From contig JAPLNB010000258.1 of the NCBI GenBank assembly GCA_026693085.1, positions 1-44,142 of the forward strand: a stretch of DNA of 44,142 nt. The letters run 5' to 3'. The stretch is from Planctomycetota bacterium. GTDB lineage: Bacteria > Planctomycetota > Phycisphaerae > Tepidisphaerales > Tepidisphaeraceae. Shown here piece by piece: positions 16,840 through 25,717 of this stretch. The position numbers and the translations under genes are program-made. How positions within the stretch are numbered: the first letter of the stretch is position 1; every line of letters begins with the position of its first letter. A model generated the notes under the pieces. That model saw only the letters and a list, made by a program, of their open reading frames with translations. It had not been told where the DNA came from and made no database searches.

Positions 16840-18504
16840 ATGTTTGAAGCCCTTACCCAGCGTCGCTATCTCATGCCATTCAAAGCAGCCAGGCTACCTC
16901 AGCAGGTGACGGATGTGCTGGTCATCGGTGGAGGTGTAGCAGGGCTGCGCGCGGCGATCGCGGCATCGGAATATGCTGACTGCCTGATCCTCGCGAAGGA
17001 CACGATCGAGCAATCGAATACGTGGTATGCGCAGGGCGGGATTGCGGCGGTGCTGCAGCCGGCCGACAGTTACGAACTGCACATCAAGGACACGCTGTCG
17101 GTCGGCGCGGGGCTGTGCAACCAGAAGGCGGTCGAACTGGTCATTCGCGAAGGGCCGGAGCGCGTTCTGGAGCTACTGACCTGGGGCGCGCAGCTCGACA
17201 AAGAACCTGGGAACGCGCATGACTTGGCGTTCACTCGCGAAGGGGGGCACAGCTATGCCCGGGTGGTCCATGCGGATGGGGACTCGACCGGCAAGGAGGT
17301 GGCGCAGACCTTGATCAACACGGTGCGTTCGCGCGAATCGATCCGCGTGTGCGCCAATACGTTTGTGATCGATCTGCTCACGGATGGCGGGCGCTGTCTG
17401 GGGGCGCTGGCGCTGATCAACGGCCAGGTGAACCTGATCTGGGCGAAGCGCACGATTCTGGCGACGGGCGGAACGGGACAACTGTACCGCGAATCGACCA
17501 ATCCGAAGATTGCGACGGGCGATGGTCTGGCGATGGCGTGGCGCGCGGGCGCGACGCTGCAGGACATGGAGATGGTGCAATTTCACCCGACGACGCTGTA
17601 CGTCGCGGGTTCGAGCCGCACACTGATCACCGAGGCGGTTCGTGGCGAGGGCGGGTACCTGGTTGATCGGACGGGGCACCGGTTCATGCCTGATTACCAC
17701 CCGATGGCGGAGCTTGCGCCGCGCGATATCGTCGCGCGTGCGATCATCACGCAGATCCGGGAAACCAACTACACGCACGTGTACCTGGACGTGCGGCATC
17801 TGCCAACGGCGAAGTTTCGAGCGCGGTTCCCGCAACTGTCGCGGCTATGCGACCAGTTCGAGATCGATCTGTCGAAGGACCTGATCCCGATCCACCCGGC
17901 GGCGCATTACATGATTGGCGGGGTGGATGCCAACGAGATTGGGCAAACGAGTCTGAAAGGTCTGTATGCGGTAGGGGAGGTGGCGTGCTCGGGGCTGCAT
18001 GGGGCGAATCGTCTGGCGAGCAATTCGCTGCTGGAAGGCTTGGCGTACGGGTTCCGCGCCGGCGGACACGCGGGGCAAGAGGCTGCCGGCGAAGCGGTCA
18101 CGGTCCCGCCGTCGCTGGAGCACCGCATTCCGCCGTCGATGAAGACGGAGCTTGACATCACGGACGTCACGAGCAGCCTTCGCTCGATCATGTGGCGTAA
18201 CGTGGGCATCGAGCGGACGGGGGACCGTCTGATCGAAACGCGCGAGATCATCGCGTTCTGGAGCCGGTACGTGATGGACAAGATTTTCGACCCGGCGGTG
18301 CTGGGTCCGGCGGCGATCCCGGGGTGGGAGATCCAGAACATGCTTGCGGTGTGCGCGCTGATCACGACGGCGGCGTACACTCGTTCCGAGTCTCGCGGCG
18401 CTCACTATCGTCTGGATTACCCCGCCAGAGACGATGAGCACTGGCGGCTGCACCTGCTGTGGCGGCGGCCGCTGGAGACGCCGATCCCGGAGCCGGTCGA
18501 TTGA
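16840..18504 (+). CDS. nadB: L-aspartate oxidase
   Basis: A 554-residue FAD enzyme that oxidises aspartate to iminoaspartate, the first step of de novo NAD synthesis together with NadA. The dinucleotide-binding motif VIGGGVAGLRAA is at 28-39. Then come TWYAQGGIAAVL, VQFHPTTLY, GEGGYLVDRTGHRFM, the HPAAHYMIGGV block and the ANRLASNSLLEGL motif. These are shared with succinate dehydrogenase flavoproteins, but length and C-terminus (VCALITTAAYTRSESRGAHYR) are NadB-like. The ATG at 16840 has a TATCAT box 15 bases upstream and no ribosome site, so the leader may be very short. nadA and nadC are not in the window. Confidence 0.95.
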   Translation: MFEALTQRRYLMPFKAARLPQQVTDVLVIGGGVAGLRAAIAASEYADCLILAKDTIEQSNTWYAQGGIAAVLQPADSYELHIKDTLSVGAGLCNQKAVELVIREGPERVLELLTWGAQLDKEPGNAHDLAFTREGGHSYARVVHADGDSTGKEVAQTLINTVRSRESIRVCANTFVIDLLTDGGRCLGALALINGQVNLIWAKRTILATGGTGQLYRESTNPKIATGDGLAMAWRAGATLQDMEMVQFHPTTLYVAGSSRTLITEAVRGEGGYLVDRTGHRFMPDYHPMAELAPRDIVARAIITQIRETNYTHVYLDVRHLPTAKFRARFPQLSRLCDQFEIDLSKDLIPIHPAAHYMIGGVDANEIGQTSLKGLYAVGEVACSGLHGANRLASNSLLEGLAYGFRAGGHAGQEAAGEAVTVPPSLEHRIPPSMKTELDITDVTSSLRSIMWRNVGIERTGDRLIETREIIAFWSRYVMDKIFDPAVLGPAAIPGWEIQNMLAVCALITTAAYTRSESRGAHYRLDYPARDDEHWRLHLLWRRPLETPIPEPVD

Positions 18505-19145
18505 ACCGCGCGACGCGCGCTGGTCTCCTAATCAAGGTTCGGACAGCCTGGAGCGGTTGTGCCCTCTTTGGGCTCCTGATGGTTCGCGGAATCAAGGGCT
18601 GGCACGGGGCTGTGGCCTGATTGTGCAAGCCGAACAGGTATTCTGATATTTTCTGCGTCAAGGCCCAGGGACGATGATCCGTGGGGTTCATTACATTCGC
18701 GACTGCTCACGAGAATAGGCCGTTCAGGGATTGGTAACGGCAGCCACACAGAGCGGCAAGGAAAGGTGGAACGAGGAGTCGCGGGTACGGAATTGTGGCG
18801 GGAACAACAGAGGTTGTGTTCTTTGAGGCAGATTGGTCGGTGGTGGGGTTGGTCTTCTTCTGCTGCCCTCTTTTAAATCGCCGGCCAAAGATGTATGGTG
18901 AGCGCATCGGCTCGCCAGCCGCGTTGCGGGGCCTGTCCTGGCCCCATTGCTTATCGGACCTGGACGGCTTGTGGCAAGCGACAGGGCAGACAGCGTATTG
19001 TGGCAGAATCTGCAGAGACGTGCGGTCCGGGCCGAATGTACTCACGGCGGGCTTGGTGCGGAATCGAGGCTGGGAGAGTTTGTTGCCAGTGGTTGGCGGT
19101 GTTCCCGGCTGCGATTTGCCCAGGCGTTGCGCAGGATAGAGACGT
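18505..19145. other. Intergenic region upstream of the WecA-like gene
   Basis: About 640 bases. A mixed-composition sequence with several 60-110 codon frames on both strands, none with a ribosome site and convincing residues. I see no tRNA, terminator-like hairpin with a T run or repeat. Confidence 0.5.
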
Positions 19146-20525
19146 ATGCCCAGTTTTCTTGCAGCAGAATCTCTTGTGGGCCTGAAGTATTTTTCGCCCG
19201 ACCAGGTTCTTTCGCCATACGTTTTTGTGTTCTATGCTTCGTACGTTATCGCGTTTCTGTTCACGCCAGTGCTGCGAACGATAGCGATCCACTACGGGAT
19301 CATCGACGAGCCCGATGGGGTGCGCAAGATGCACACGAAGCCGGTGGCGTATCTTGGCGGCGTGGCGGTGTTTCTGGGGTGGCTGAGCGGTCTGGCGATC
19401 AGCCAGTTCGTGCTGTTGCATCGCGTGGAAAAGGGCATGCAGCCGAACCTGGTGATCAACTTCGGCATTGTGATTTCGGCGTGCTCGATCGTTTTGCTTG
19501 GGCTGTGGGACGACATCATCCGGATGAGTCCGTGGGCCAAGATCGGGGGTCAGATATTGGCGGCGGTGTGCCTTGTGGTCTTCGGCATCGGGCGGCACTG
19601 TGCGTGGATCGTGGTGGGGCCAATGCTGACGCGCTCGGTGCATTACTTCGGGATCCCTCACGTTCCGCCGGGCCAGGTTTACCTCCTATACAATCACTGG
19701 ATTGTGGATGTCGCGAGCATCCTGTTCGTGATGTTTTTGGTGGTGGGGTGCTGCAACGCGGCCAACCTGATGGACGGGCTGGACGGCCTTTGCGGGGGGG
19801 TGATGGCGGTGGTGGCGGCTGGTTTTCTGTTCCTTGCGGTCAATCTGGCCACGCAGAGCGGCGCGATGAACGTGAACCAGGACGCGCTGCGTGTTGTGCT
19901 GGGGCTTGCGTTGCTCGGCGGGGTGATGGGATTTGTGCCGTACAACTTCAACCCTGCCTCGATCTTCATGGGGGATACGGGGAGCATGTTCCTGGGATTT
20001 GTCTGCGCGTTGCTGATGATTCTGTTTGCCTCGGAAGGCCATTTCAAGTGGTTTCTGGCTTCGATGGTCATGTTCTCGCTGCCGATTCTGGACAGCGCAT
20101 TGGCGTTTGTCCGGCGTTGGGTTAATGGTCGGCCGCTGTTCAGCCCCGACCGGTATCACTTACACCATCAGCTTGTTTCGCGCGGATTCTCGGTTAAGCA
20201 GACCGTGGTGATCAGCTACGGTCTGTCGATCATCTTTGTGTTGCTGGGGGCTGCGATCGTGTACATCCGCGCCCGGTATGCGGTAGCTATTTATCTCATT
20301 GTTTTCGGCTCGATTATCGTGGCGGCGTATAAGATGGGCATGGTGCACGAGCGAGTTGATTTCGCGGGGGCCAAGCCATCCCCGCTAGCAGAGCCGTCGG
20401 CGGTCGGCGGTGAGTCGGAACAGATTCCCACGGCTGCGTTTTCCGATTCAGTTGTCGCGTCCAAAGCGTGGTCGGAAGAGGCGGATGCGACCGGGCAGGC
20501 GGGCGCGCGGCAGCCGCGGGAATGA
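19146..20525 (+). CDS. MraY/WecA-like phospho-N-acetylhexosamine transferase
   Basis: A 459-residue membrane enzyme of the polyprenyl-phosphate N-acetylhexosamine-1-phosphate transferase family, with about 10-11 membrane segments. Key motifs are DEPDGVRKMHTKPVAYLGG at about 57-75, LGLWDD (Asp pair, about 118-123), NAANLMDGLDGL (about 203-214), NFNPASIFMGDTGSMFLG (about 265-282) and DRYHLHHQLVSRG (about 340-352). The His-x-His-His loop and the motif set fit WecA/TagO rather than MraY. It would link GlcNAc-1-phosphate or a related sugar to undecaprenyl phosphate and so start a surface polymer. The tail after about residue 400 is low-complexity. ugd follows 168 bases downstream, consistent with a polysaccharide function. 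Confidence 0.9.
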   Translation: MPSFLAAESLVGLKYFSPDQVLSPYVFVFYASYVIAFLFTPVLRTIAIHYGIIDEPDGVRKMHTKPVAYLGGVAVFLGWLSGLAISQFVLLHRVEKGMQPNLVINFGIVISACSIVLLGLWDDIIRMSPWAKIGGQILAAVCLVVFGIGRHCAWIVVGPMLTRSVHYFGIPHVPPGQVYLLYNHWIVDVASILFVMFLVVGCCNAANLMDGLDGLCGGVMAVVAAGFLFLAVNLATQSGAMNVNQDALRVVLGLALLGGVMGFVPYNFNPASIFMGDTGSMFLGFVCALLMILFASEGHFKWFLASMVMFSLPILDSALAFVRRWVNGRPLFSPDRYHLHHQLVSRGFSVKQTVVISYGLSIIFVLLGAAIVYIRARYAVAIYLIVFGSIIVAAYKMGMVHERVDFAGAKPSPLAEPSAVGGESEQIPTAAFSDSVVASKAWSEEADATGQAGARQPRE

Positions 20526-20693
20526 AGCGATGGAGCGCAAGCTTTGCCGCTTCCATCCGGGTTAGTCGAACCGTATATTACCTTGGACCGTTGGGCCCGC
20601 GGCCCGCGACCATCCACCTGACGGACCGTTTCAGTGATTGTTGGGGTGCAAGTATGTTTCAGGGTCGCTTGACAAATTCAGGAAGGATAAAGC

Positions 20694-22046
20694 ATGGAAG
20701 TGACCGTCATTGGGTGTGGTTACGTCGGCCTTGTTACTGCCACGTGCCTGGCGAGCATCGGGCACACCGTCCGCGGCGTGGAGAATGACCCGCGCAAGCT
20801 CCGGTTGTTGCAGGAGTGCCACTGTCCGATCTTCGAGCCGGGGCTTCAGGAACTCATGAGCGAACAGTGCGGGTCGGGGCAGTTGCGTTTCACGAGCGAC
20901 ATCAAGTCGTCGCTGGAGGATGCGCAGGTTATTTTCCTTGCGGTTGGCACCCCGCCGCGGCCGGATGGGATGGTCGAAATGTGCTACCTGGACGCCGCGG
21001 CGAAGGAACTGGCCGATGCGCTTGGCGGGCGAACTGCCGACGGGTCGCTTACGATCATTGTCAAATCGACAGTGCCCCCGGGCACCAGCCGGCGGCTGAA
21101 CGAGGTATTCCGGCAGCGCACACAGTCGGAGTTGCACGTGGTGGACAATCCGGAGTTTCTTCGCGAAGGCTCGGCGGTCAAGGACTTTCTTGAACCCGAT
21201 CGGATCATCATCGGTGGCGACAACCCGGAGGCGTTCCGGATCATGCGGCGGCTGTACGACCCGATTATCAAGCGAGAGGAGAACTTTCTGGCGATGAACT
21301 GGGAGTCGGCAGAGCTGACGAAGTATGCCGCCAACACGATGCTTGCGGCGAGAATCTCGTTCATGAATGAGATGTCGATTCTCTGCGATTCATACGGCGC
21401 AGACATTGAGGACATCCGCAAAGGGATCGGGACGGACTTCCGGATCGGGCCATGGTTTCTGCGGGCCGGCTGCGGGTATGGCGGAAGCTGCTTCCCGAAA
21501 GACGTGGCGGCATTGGAGCACATCAGCAGGTCGGTTGCGCATGAAAGCCTGTTTGTGCAGGCGATCCAGACGATCAACCGGAACCAGAAGAGGCGGTTCT
21601 ACGACAAACTCGTCGCGAAGCTTGGGCGGCCGATCGAGGGCGCGCAGATTGCGGTGTGGGGGCTGGCGTTCAAGGCGGATACGGACGACATCCGGGAATC
21701 GCCGGCGATTGACATTATCGGTTATCTGCTGTCGGCCGGGGCGCATGTGCGTGCCACGGACCCGAAGGCGATGGACAACATGAAACAGGTGTTCCACGAC
21801 TCGATCCAATGGGTTGTGGATCCTGTCAGTGCCGCCGTGGGGGCGGATGCGGTCGCTTTGCTTACGGATTGGCCGCAGTACAGCACGCTGCCGTTCCGGA
21901 AGATCGCGGCTACGATGAACCGGCCGATCATTGTCGATGGGCGGAATTGCCTGCATCGGGACATCATGCGAGAGAACGGATTTCAGTATTATCCGCTTGG
22001 GCGGCCGGCCGTCGAAAGCAAGGTCCGGGTGCGAAGCAAGACCTGA
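20694..22046 (+). CDS. ugd: UDP-glucose 6-dehydrogenase
   Basis: A 450-residue NAD-dependent dehydrogenase oxidising UDP-glucose to UDP-glucuronate, a precursor of acidic surface sugars. The N-terminal Rossmann domain has GCGYVGLVTATCLA at 7-20 and FLAVGTPPRPDG. Catalytic Cys266 is in GCGYGGSCFPKDV. The C-terminal domain has GLAFKADTDDIRESPA, followed by LLTDWPQY. UDP-ManNAc dehydrogenases share these motifs, but the sequence pattern favours UDP-glucose as substrate. The ATG at 20694 has a strong AGGAAGGA 5-12 bases upstream. A terminator separates it from the convergent TPR lipoprotein gene. The WecA-like gene upstream is probably in the same pathway. Confidence 0.93.
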   Translation: MEVTVIGCGYVGLVTATCLASIGHTVRGVENDPRKLRLLQECHCPIFEPGLQELMSEQCGSGQLRFTSDIKSSLEDAQVIFLAVGTPPRPDGMVEMCYLDAAAKELADALGGRTADGSLTIIVKSTVPPGTSRRLNEVFRQRTQSELHVVDNPEFLREGSAVKDFLEPDRIIIGGDNPEAFRIMRRLYDPIIKREENFLAMNWESAELTKYAANTMLAARISFMNEMSILCDSYGADIEDIRKGIGTDFRIGPWFLRAGCGYGGSCFPKDVAALEHISRSVAHESLFVQAIQTINRNQKRRFYDKLVAKLGRPIEGAQIAVWGLAFKADTDDIRESPAIDIIGYLLSAGAHVRATDPKAMDNMKQVFHDSIQWVVDPVSAAVGADAVALLTDWPQYSTLPFRKIAATMNRPIIVDGRNCLHRDIMRENGFQYYPLGRPAVESKVRVRSKT

Positions 22047-22112
22047 TGCAAGGGGTGGGTTTGCGGTGAGCGCTGCGCGGTTCCACTGAAATGTGCGACG
22101 GTTAAGGGATTT

Positions 22113-22136
22113 GGCGGAAACCGCCGGGTTTCTTTT
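22113..22136 (+). terminator. Terminator between ugd and the convergent TPR gene
   Basis: GAAACC and GGTTTC pair around a GCCG loop and are followed by TTTTG on the plus strand. An alternative GGCGG/CCGCC stem overlaps it. Confidence 0.55.
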
Positions 22137-22143
22137 GTGCGCA

Positions 22144-23163
22144 TCACGGGAAAAGTGAGGTGTTCGTGTATTCCTTTACCAGTGCGGTCAGTCGGGGCTG
22201 CTGGGAATTCAGTTCCAGGCTCTTCTTGAAATAGTCGAGCGCCTGCGATCGCTTCTTCTCATCCAGCATGGCGCTCTGGCGGTACTGAGCGAGGAGCGTA
22301 TCGCCGATGCCGTTCATGGCCTGATAGTTCCTGGCATTGAGCTTCAGCGCCTTGTTGAACTCTCGGAGGGCGTCTTCGGGCTGTCCGTTCTGCAAGAGCG
22401 TGTAGCCAAAGCGTTGTCGGAGCAGCGATGAATCCACGCCTTTGAGGATCTGCTCGTAGACGCTGATGGCTTCCTTGTATCGTTTTTGTGCGGTGAGGTT
22501 GCCGGCGAGGTTGACGGCGGTTTCGATCCGGCCGGAATCGAGCTCGATCGCCCGGCGGTAAGCCAATTCGGCCTGCGCGTACTCGCCGATGGCGTCATGC
22601 ACGACCGCAAGATTGGCATAGGCTTCCGGGGACCGCGGGTCGATCTGGGCGGCCTTCTTGGAGTACTGGAGGCCTGCCTCGGGCCTGCCCAAAGCGGTAT
22701 AGACCAGGCCGAGGTACATGTTGGATTTCAGATCGTCCGGATTGAGTTGGATCGCCTTGGTGTAGCCGCTCATGGCCTCCTGCAGGCGACTGAGGAGGTG
22801 ATACATCAGGCCAAGGTTGTAGTGGTTGGAATAGACATAGGGGTCCAAGTCGACGACGCGTTGGTACTGGTCGGCGGCGGCCTGGTATTCGCCTTTGTCC
22901 TTGTAAACATTGCCCAGGAGGAACCTGGCCATGATGAGATTGGGGTTTTCCTGGATGGCGGCGTGGAGCGCGACGATCGCGCGTTCGCGGTCGCCTTCCT
23001 GGTATGCCAGCGCCCCGCGGACATACTGATCGCCGCCTCTGACCTCAGCGACAGTTGCGGTCTCTTGCGTGCATCCGGGCGCCAAGATCGCCGCCAAGAC
23101 GGCAAGCGTGCCGAACAGCATTCCCCGAGTTCGCCCGATAATCTCAAACACAAGTTTCTGCAT
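22144..23163 (-). CDS. TPR-repeat lipoprotein
   Basis: A 339-residue secreted lipoprotein. Residues 1-31 form a lipoprotein signal, with a hydrophobic core LFGTLAVLAAILA and lipobox LAPGC at 27-31 (Cys31 lipidated). The remainder is a chain of about eight tetratricopeptide repeats from about residue 47 to 320. Consensus pieces include ALAYQEGDRERAIVALHAAI, LGNVYKDKGEYQAAADQYQR, GLMYHLLSRLQEAMSGYTKAI and GLVYTALGRPEAGLQYSKKA. TPR proteins are scaffolds; in planctomycetes such lipoproteins may serve envelope assembly, but no partner is evident. Upstream ATGs at 23202 and 23175 are alternatives; 23163 has AGGTG just before it. It converges on ugd. Confidence 0.9.
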   Translation of the reverse strand: MQKLVFEIIGRTRGMLFGTLAVLAAILAPGCTQETATVAEVRGGDQYVRGALAYQEGDRERAIVALHAAIQENPNLIMARFLLGNVYKDKGEYQAAADQYQRVVDLDPYVYSNHYNLGLMYHLLSRLQEAMSGYTKAIQLNPDDLKSNMYLGLVYTALGRPEAGLQYSKKAAQIDPRSPEAYANLAVVHDAIGEYAQAELAYRRAIELDSGRIETAVNLAGNLTAQKRYKEAISVYEQILKGVDSSLLRQRFGYTLLQNGQPEDALREFNKALKLNARNYQAMNGIGDTLLAQYRQSAMLDEKKRSQALDYFKKSLELNSQQPRLTALVKEYTNTSLFP

Positions 23164-23342
23164 GTCACCTGCCATTTCTGCCCACATCGCGGCCGCGCGC
23201 AATATAAACCTCGCTCCCGGTTGGGGTCAAATACGCTGCCCTATCTCTTTTTCGGCAGTTTGTCCCCTGCTCCTTCGGCGGTGGCGCGTTTCCGGCGATG
23301 TGCCCTTTGACAGATCCCCCCATGCCGCACTAACATTGGTCT

Positions 23343-24170
23343 GTGGGGCGCATCATGGATTGCTGCGCCATGCCGATACCGGCACTGGGTTCCTTGTTGA
23401 AAAACGTGAGCCAGAAGGAGCTTCGTTTGCGATTGCTGATTGCCATCCCGGTTTTCAACGAGCGAAAGACCGTGGCGATGGTTCTCGATAAAGTCAAACA
23501 TTACTGGCCTGATATTCTTGTTGTTGACGATGGCAGCACGGACGGCACGTGCGAGATTCTCGCTGGGCGCCGTGATATCCAGTTGATTCACCACGCCTCG
23601 AACCAAGGCTATGGCTGCTCGCTGATCGACGCGTTCAACTACGCGTATTCGCATGGGTACGATTGGGCGATTACGATGGACTGCGACGAGCAGCATGAGC
23701 CGGAATCGATCCCCGGGTTCATCGGTGAGATCAACAGCGACCGATGGGATCTGATCAGTGGTTCGCGTTACCTGCGGAGCGGTCCCGGCGATGACATGCC
23801 CCCGGTCGATCGCCGCGCCATAAACGTGGAGATGACCGATCTGGTGAACACCCTGTTTGGCCTGCACATCACAGACGCCTTTTGCGGATTCAAGGCGCAC
23901 CGGCTGCCGCAAACGCTCAAACTCCGCCTCGACGAGGCCGGCTATGCGTTCCCGATTCAGCTCTGGCCCCGCGTTGCGAAATATGGCCTTCGTATGACCG
24001 AAATTCCCGTGCAGCTCATTTACAACGATCCGAATCGCCATTTCGGCGGGAAGCTTGATGACGCGGATTACCGCCTGAAACATTACCTTGGCGTCCTTCA
24101 GGCCGAGTGGGAGAAGATCTGCGACGTGAGCCCGGATGAACCCGTCCCCTGTTGTGGGCGGCCCCGATGA
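23343..24170 (+). CDS. Family 2 glycosyltransferase (GT-A fold)
   Basis: A protein of up to 275 residues whose GT2 core begins at about residue 30 (LRLLIAIPVFNERKTVAMVL). Visible motifs are VVDDGSTDGTCEI (about 60-72, nucleotide-sugar binding), HHASNQGYGCSLIDAFNYA (about 84-102), the metal-binding MDCDEQHEPE (about 114-123) and SGSRYLRSGPGDDMPP. It lacks C-terminal membrane helices, so it is soluble or peripheral, related to dolichol-phosphate mannosyltransferase-like enzymes. The true start may be internal, since the first 25 residues (MDCCAMPIPALG) are weakly protein-like. Its stop overlaps the next ATG as ATGA, implying translational coupling with the BshC-like gene and a shared pathway. 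Donor and acceptor are unknown. Confidence 0.88.
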   Translation: MGRIMDCCAMPIPALGSLLKNVSQKELRLRLLIAIPVFNERKTVAMVLDKVKHYWPDILVVDDGSTDGTCEILAGRRDIQLIHHASNQGYGCSLIDAFNYAYSHGYDWAITMDCDEQHEPESIPGFIGEINSDRWDLISGSRYLRSGPGDDMPPVDRRAINVEMTDLVNTLFGLHITDAFCGFKAHRLPQTLKLRLDEAGYAFPIQLWPRVAKYGLRMTEIPVQLIYNDPNRHFGGKLDDADYRLKHYLGVLQAEWEKICDVSPDEPVPCCGRPR

Positions 24171-25669
24171 CCATCCATGAGACCAGTTCGCCGGCATGGA
24201 AGGCCCCGGTGGGTGATGGCGAGATTCTGATTTGGCCCGATCCGCAGACGCTCGTTCATCAAAGCCGCGAGAACCACCGCTTGTTGTGGTCCGCGACGCC
24301 GGGCGTTCAGAACCTGCCCGCTTGTGAACTGCGTCGCCACGCGAGGCAATGGATCGGGCATGCCGAGGAGGCTCAGCCGCTCATCGGCACGGGCCACCAG
24401 GTCGAACTGATCCATGCGGGCGTCTGGGCCAAGGACGTGCTGATCAATGTGTTGGCCAACCGACTGTCCGGATCGGCCGCCCACTTTGCCGTGGACACAG
24501 ACGCTCCGAAGCATCTGCAACTGCGTTTCCCCGGCGACTCATTGCCGATCACCGACGACCCTGTGCTCAGGACCGCGGACTGGTGCGGGCTGCTCGAGGC
24601 TCCGACGCCCGCCCACCTCAAACACCTGGAAACCACGTTCGCCAAAGCTTCGGCTGCCTGGCCGTTCCGGCCTGTGCTGCGGGATTTCTTCACCTGCTTG
24701 GGTCAGCTCATCCCGGAGGCCGCCGATCTAATCGCTCCGCTGACCCAAGCTATGCATCAGCTCGATGGGTCGCTGGGGCTGCGTCACCACCTGTTTCTTG
24801 CATCGGCCGTCTGGCAGAGCCCGGCGTATCTTGCGTTCGCGCACCATATTCTGGCGAGAGCGGAGTCGTTTTCCCAGGCATACAACTCGACGCTCTGCGC
24901 CTACCGCCGCGAGCAGGGCATTCGCAATCCGGGCCGGCCGTGGCCGGATCTGCGGAGCGACCCCGATTGCTGCGAAGTCCCATTCTGGCTGGACCTGGTG
25001 GGCCAATCGAGCCGGCACCGGGCGTGCATCGTCCGGATCGGGAACCAATGGGTTTTGCGTCTGCCCGGTCACGCCGATTTCCCGTTGGATCCGTCCGCCG
25101 AGGCGTTCGCTGCTGCGGATGAGCTTGGCCGGTTCCTCGGGTCGCAGCGTGCGCGGCTCTCTCCGCGCGCGCTGACTCTCACCGCGTTTATCCGCCTGTT
25201 TCTGGTGGACCAGTTTGTTCACGGCATCGGCGGGGGCCGGTACGACCGGATCACCGACCGCGTTATCGCGACGTGGTTCGGGATTGTGCCGCCGGCATTC
25301 AGCGTGACCACGGCAACGCTGTTCTTGCCGTTCGCGTCTTCCCAGCCGCGCGTCGATGTGCATGGGTTGCTGACGGCAGGCCGGCGTCTTCGCCACGGGT
25401 GGTCCGATCCCGAGAAGATGCGGCTGGTCCGCGCGATCGCCGGCACCCCTCGCAAGTCGCTGGAGCGGCAATCGCTCTTCCATGAACTGCACCGCCGGCT
25501 TACCGAACAGCTCGACCGGGGCGCCTACAAGGAGTGGCAAAGGCGCCTCGACGGTGCCCGGAAGCTGGCCCACGATCAGCAAGACGTCTTCGACCGCGAG
25601 CTGTTCTACGCGATCCAACCGCAAGACCGCCTGGGGTCTCTGATTACCCGCTACAATGCCGAGTTTTGA
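24167..25669 (+). CDS. Conserved protein distantly resembling BshC
   Basis: A 500-residue soluble protein of no clear named family. I see remote resemblance to the bacillithiol enzyme BshC. LIGTGHQVELIHAGVWAKDV (about 68-87) matches the position of its GGQQAGLLTGP region, HFAVDTDAP (about 106-114) the acidic site after it, and VHGIGGGRYDRITDRVIATW (about 347-366) the C-terminal Gly-rich block. A charged, probably coiled-coil C-terminus (HRRLTEQLDRGAYKEWQRRL) also fits BshC. BshC joins cysteine to glucosaminyl-malate, so this relative could be an amine- or thiol-adding enzyme in an unknown pathway. The ATG overlaps the GT2 stop (ATGA). The TIM-barrel gene follows 48 bases later. The homology is inferred from pattern and needs a profile search. 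Confidence 0.5.
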   Translation: MTIHETSSPAWKAPVGDGEILIWPDPQTLVHQSRENHRLLWSATPGVQNLPACELRRHARQWIGHAEEAQPLIGTGHQVELIHAGVWAKDVLINVLANRLSGSAAHFAVDTDAPKHLQLRFPGDSLPITDDPVLRTADWCGLLEAPTPAHLKHLETTFAKASAAWPFRPVLRDFFTCLGQLIPEAADLIAPLTQAMHQLDGSLGLRHHLFLASAVWQSPAYLAFAHHILARAESFSQAYNSTLCAYRREQGIRNPGRPWPDLRSDPDCCEVPFWLDLVGQSSRHRACIVRIGNQWVLRLPGHADFPLDPSAEAFAAADELGRFLGSQRARLSPRALTLTAFIRLFLVDQFVHGIGGGRYDRITDRVIATWFGIVPPAFSVTTATLFLPFASSQPRVDVHGLLTAGRRLRHGWSDPEKMRLVRAIAGTPRKSLERQSLFHELHRRLTEQLDRGAYKEWQRRLDGARKLAHDQQDVFDRELFYAIQPQDRLGSLITRYNAEF

Positions 25670-25717
25670 CGTCTCGCCCCTTACCCGTTGGCGTTGCTCC
25701 GCTTACACTATCGCGTC

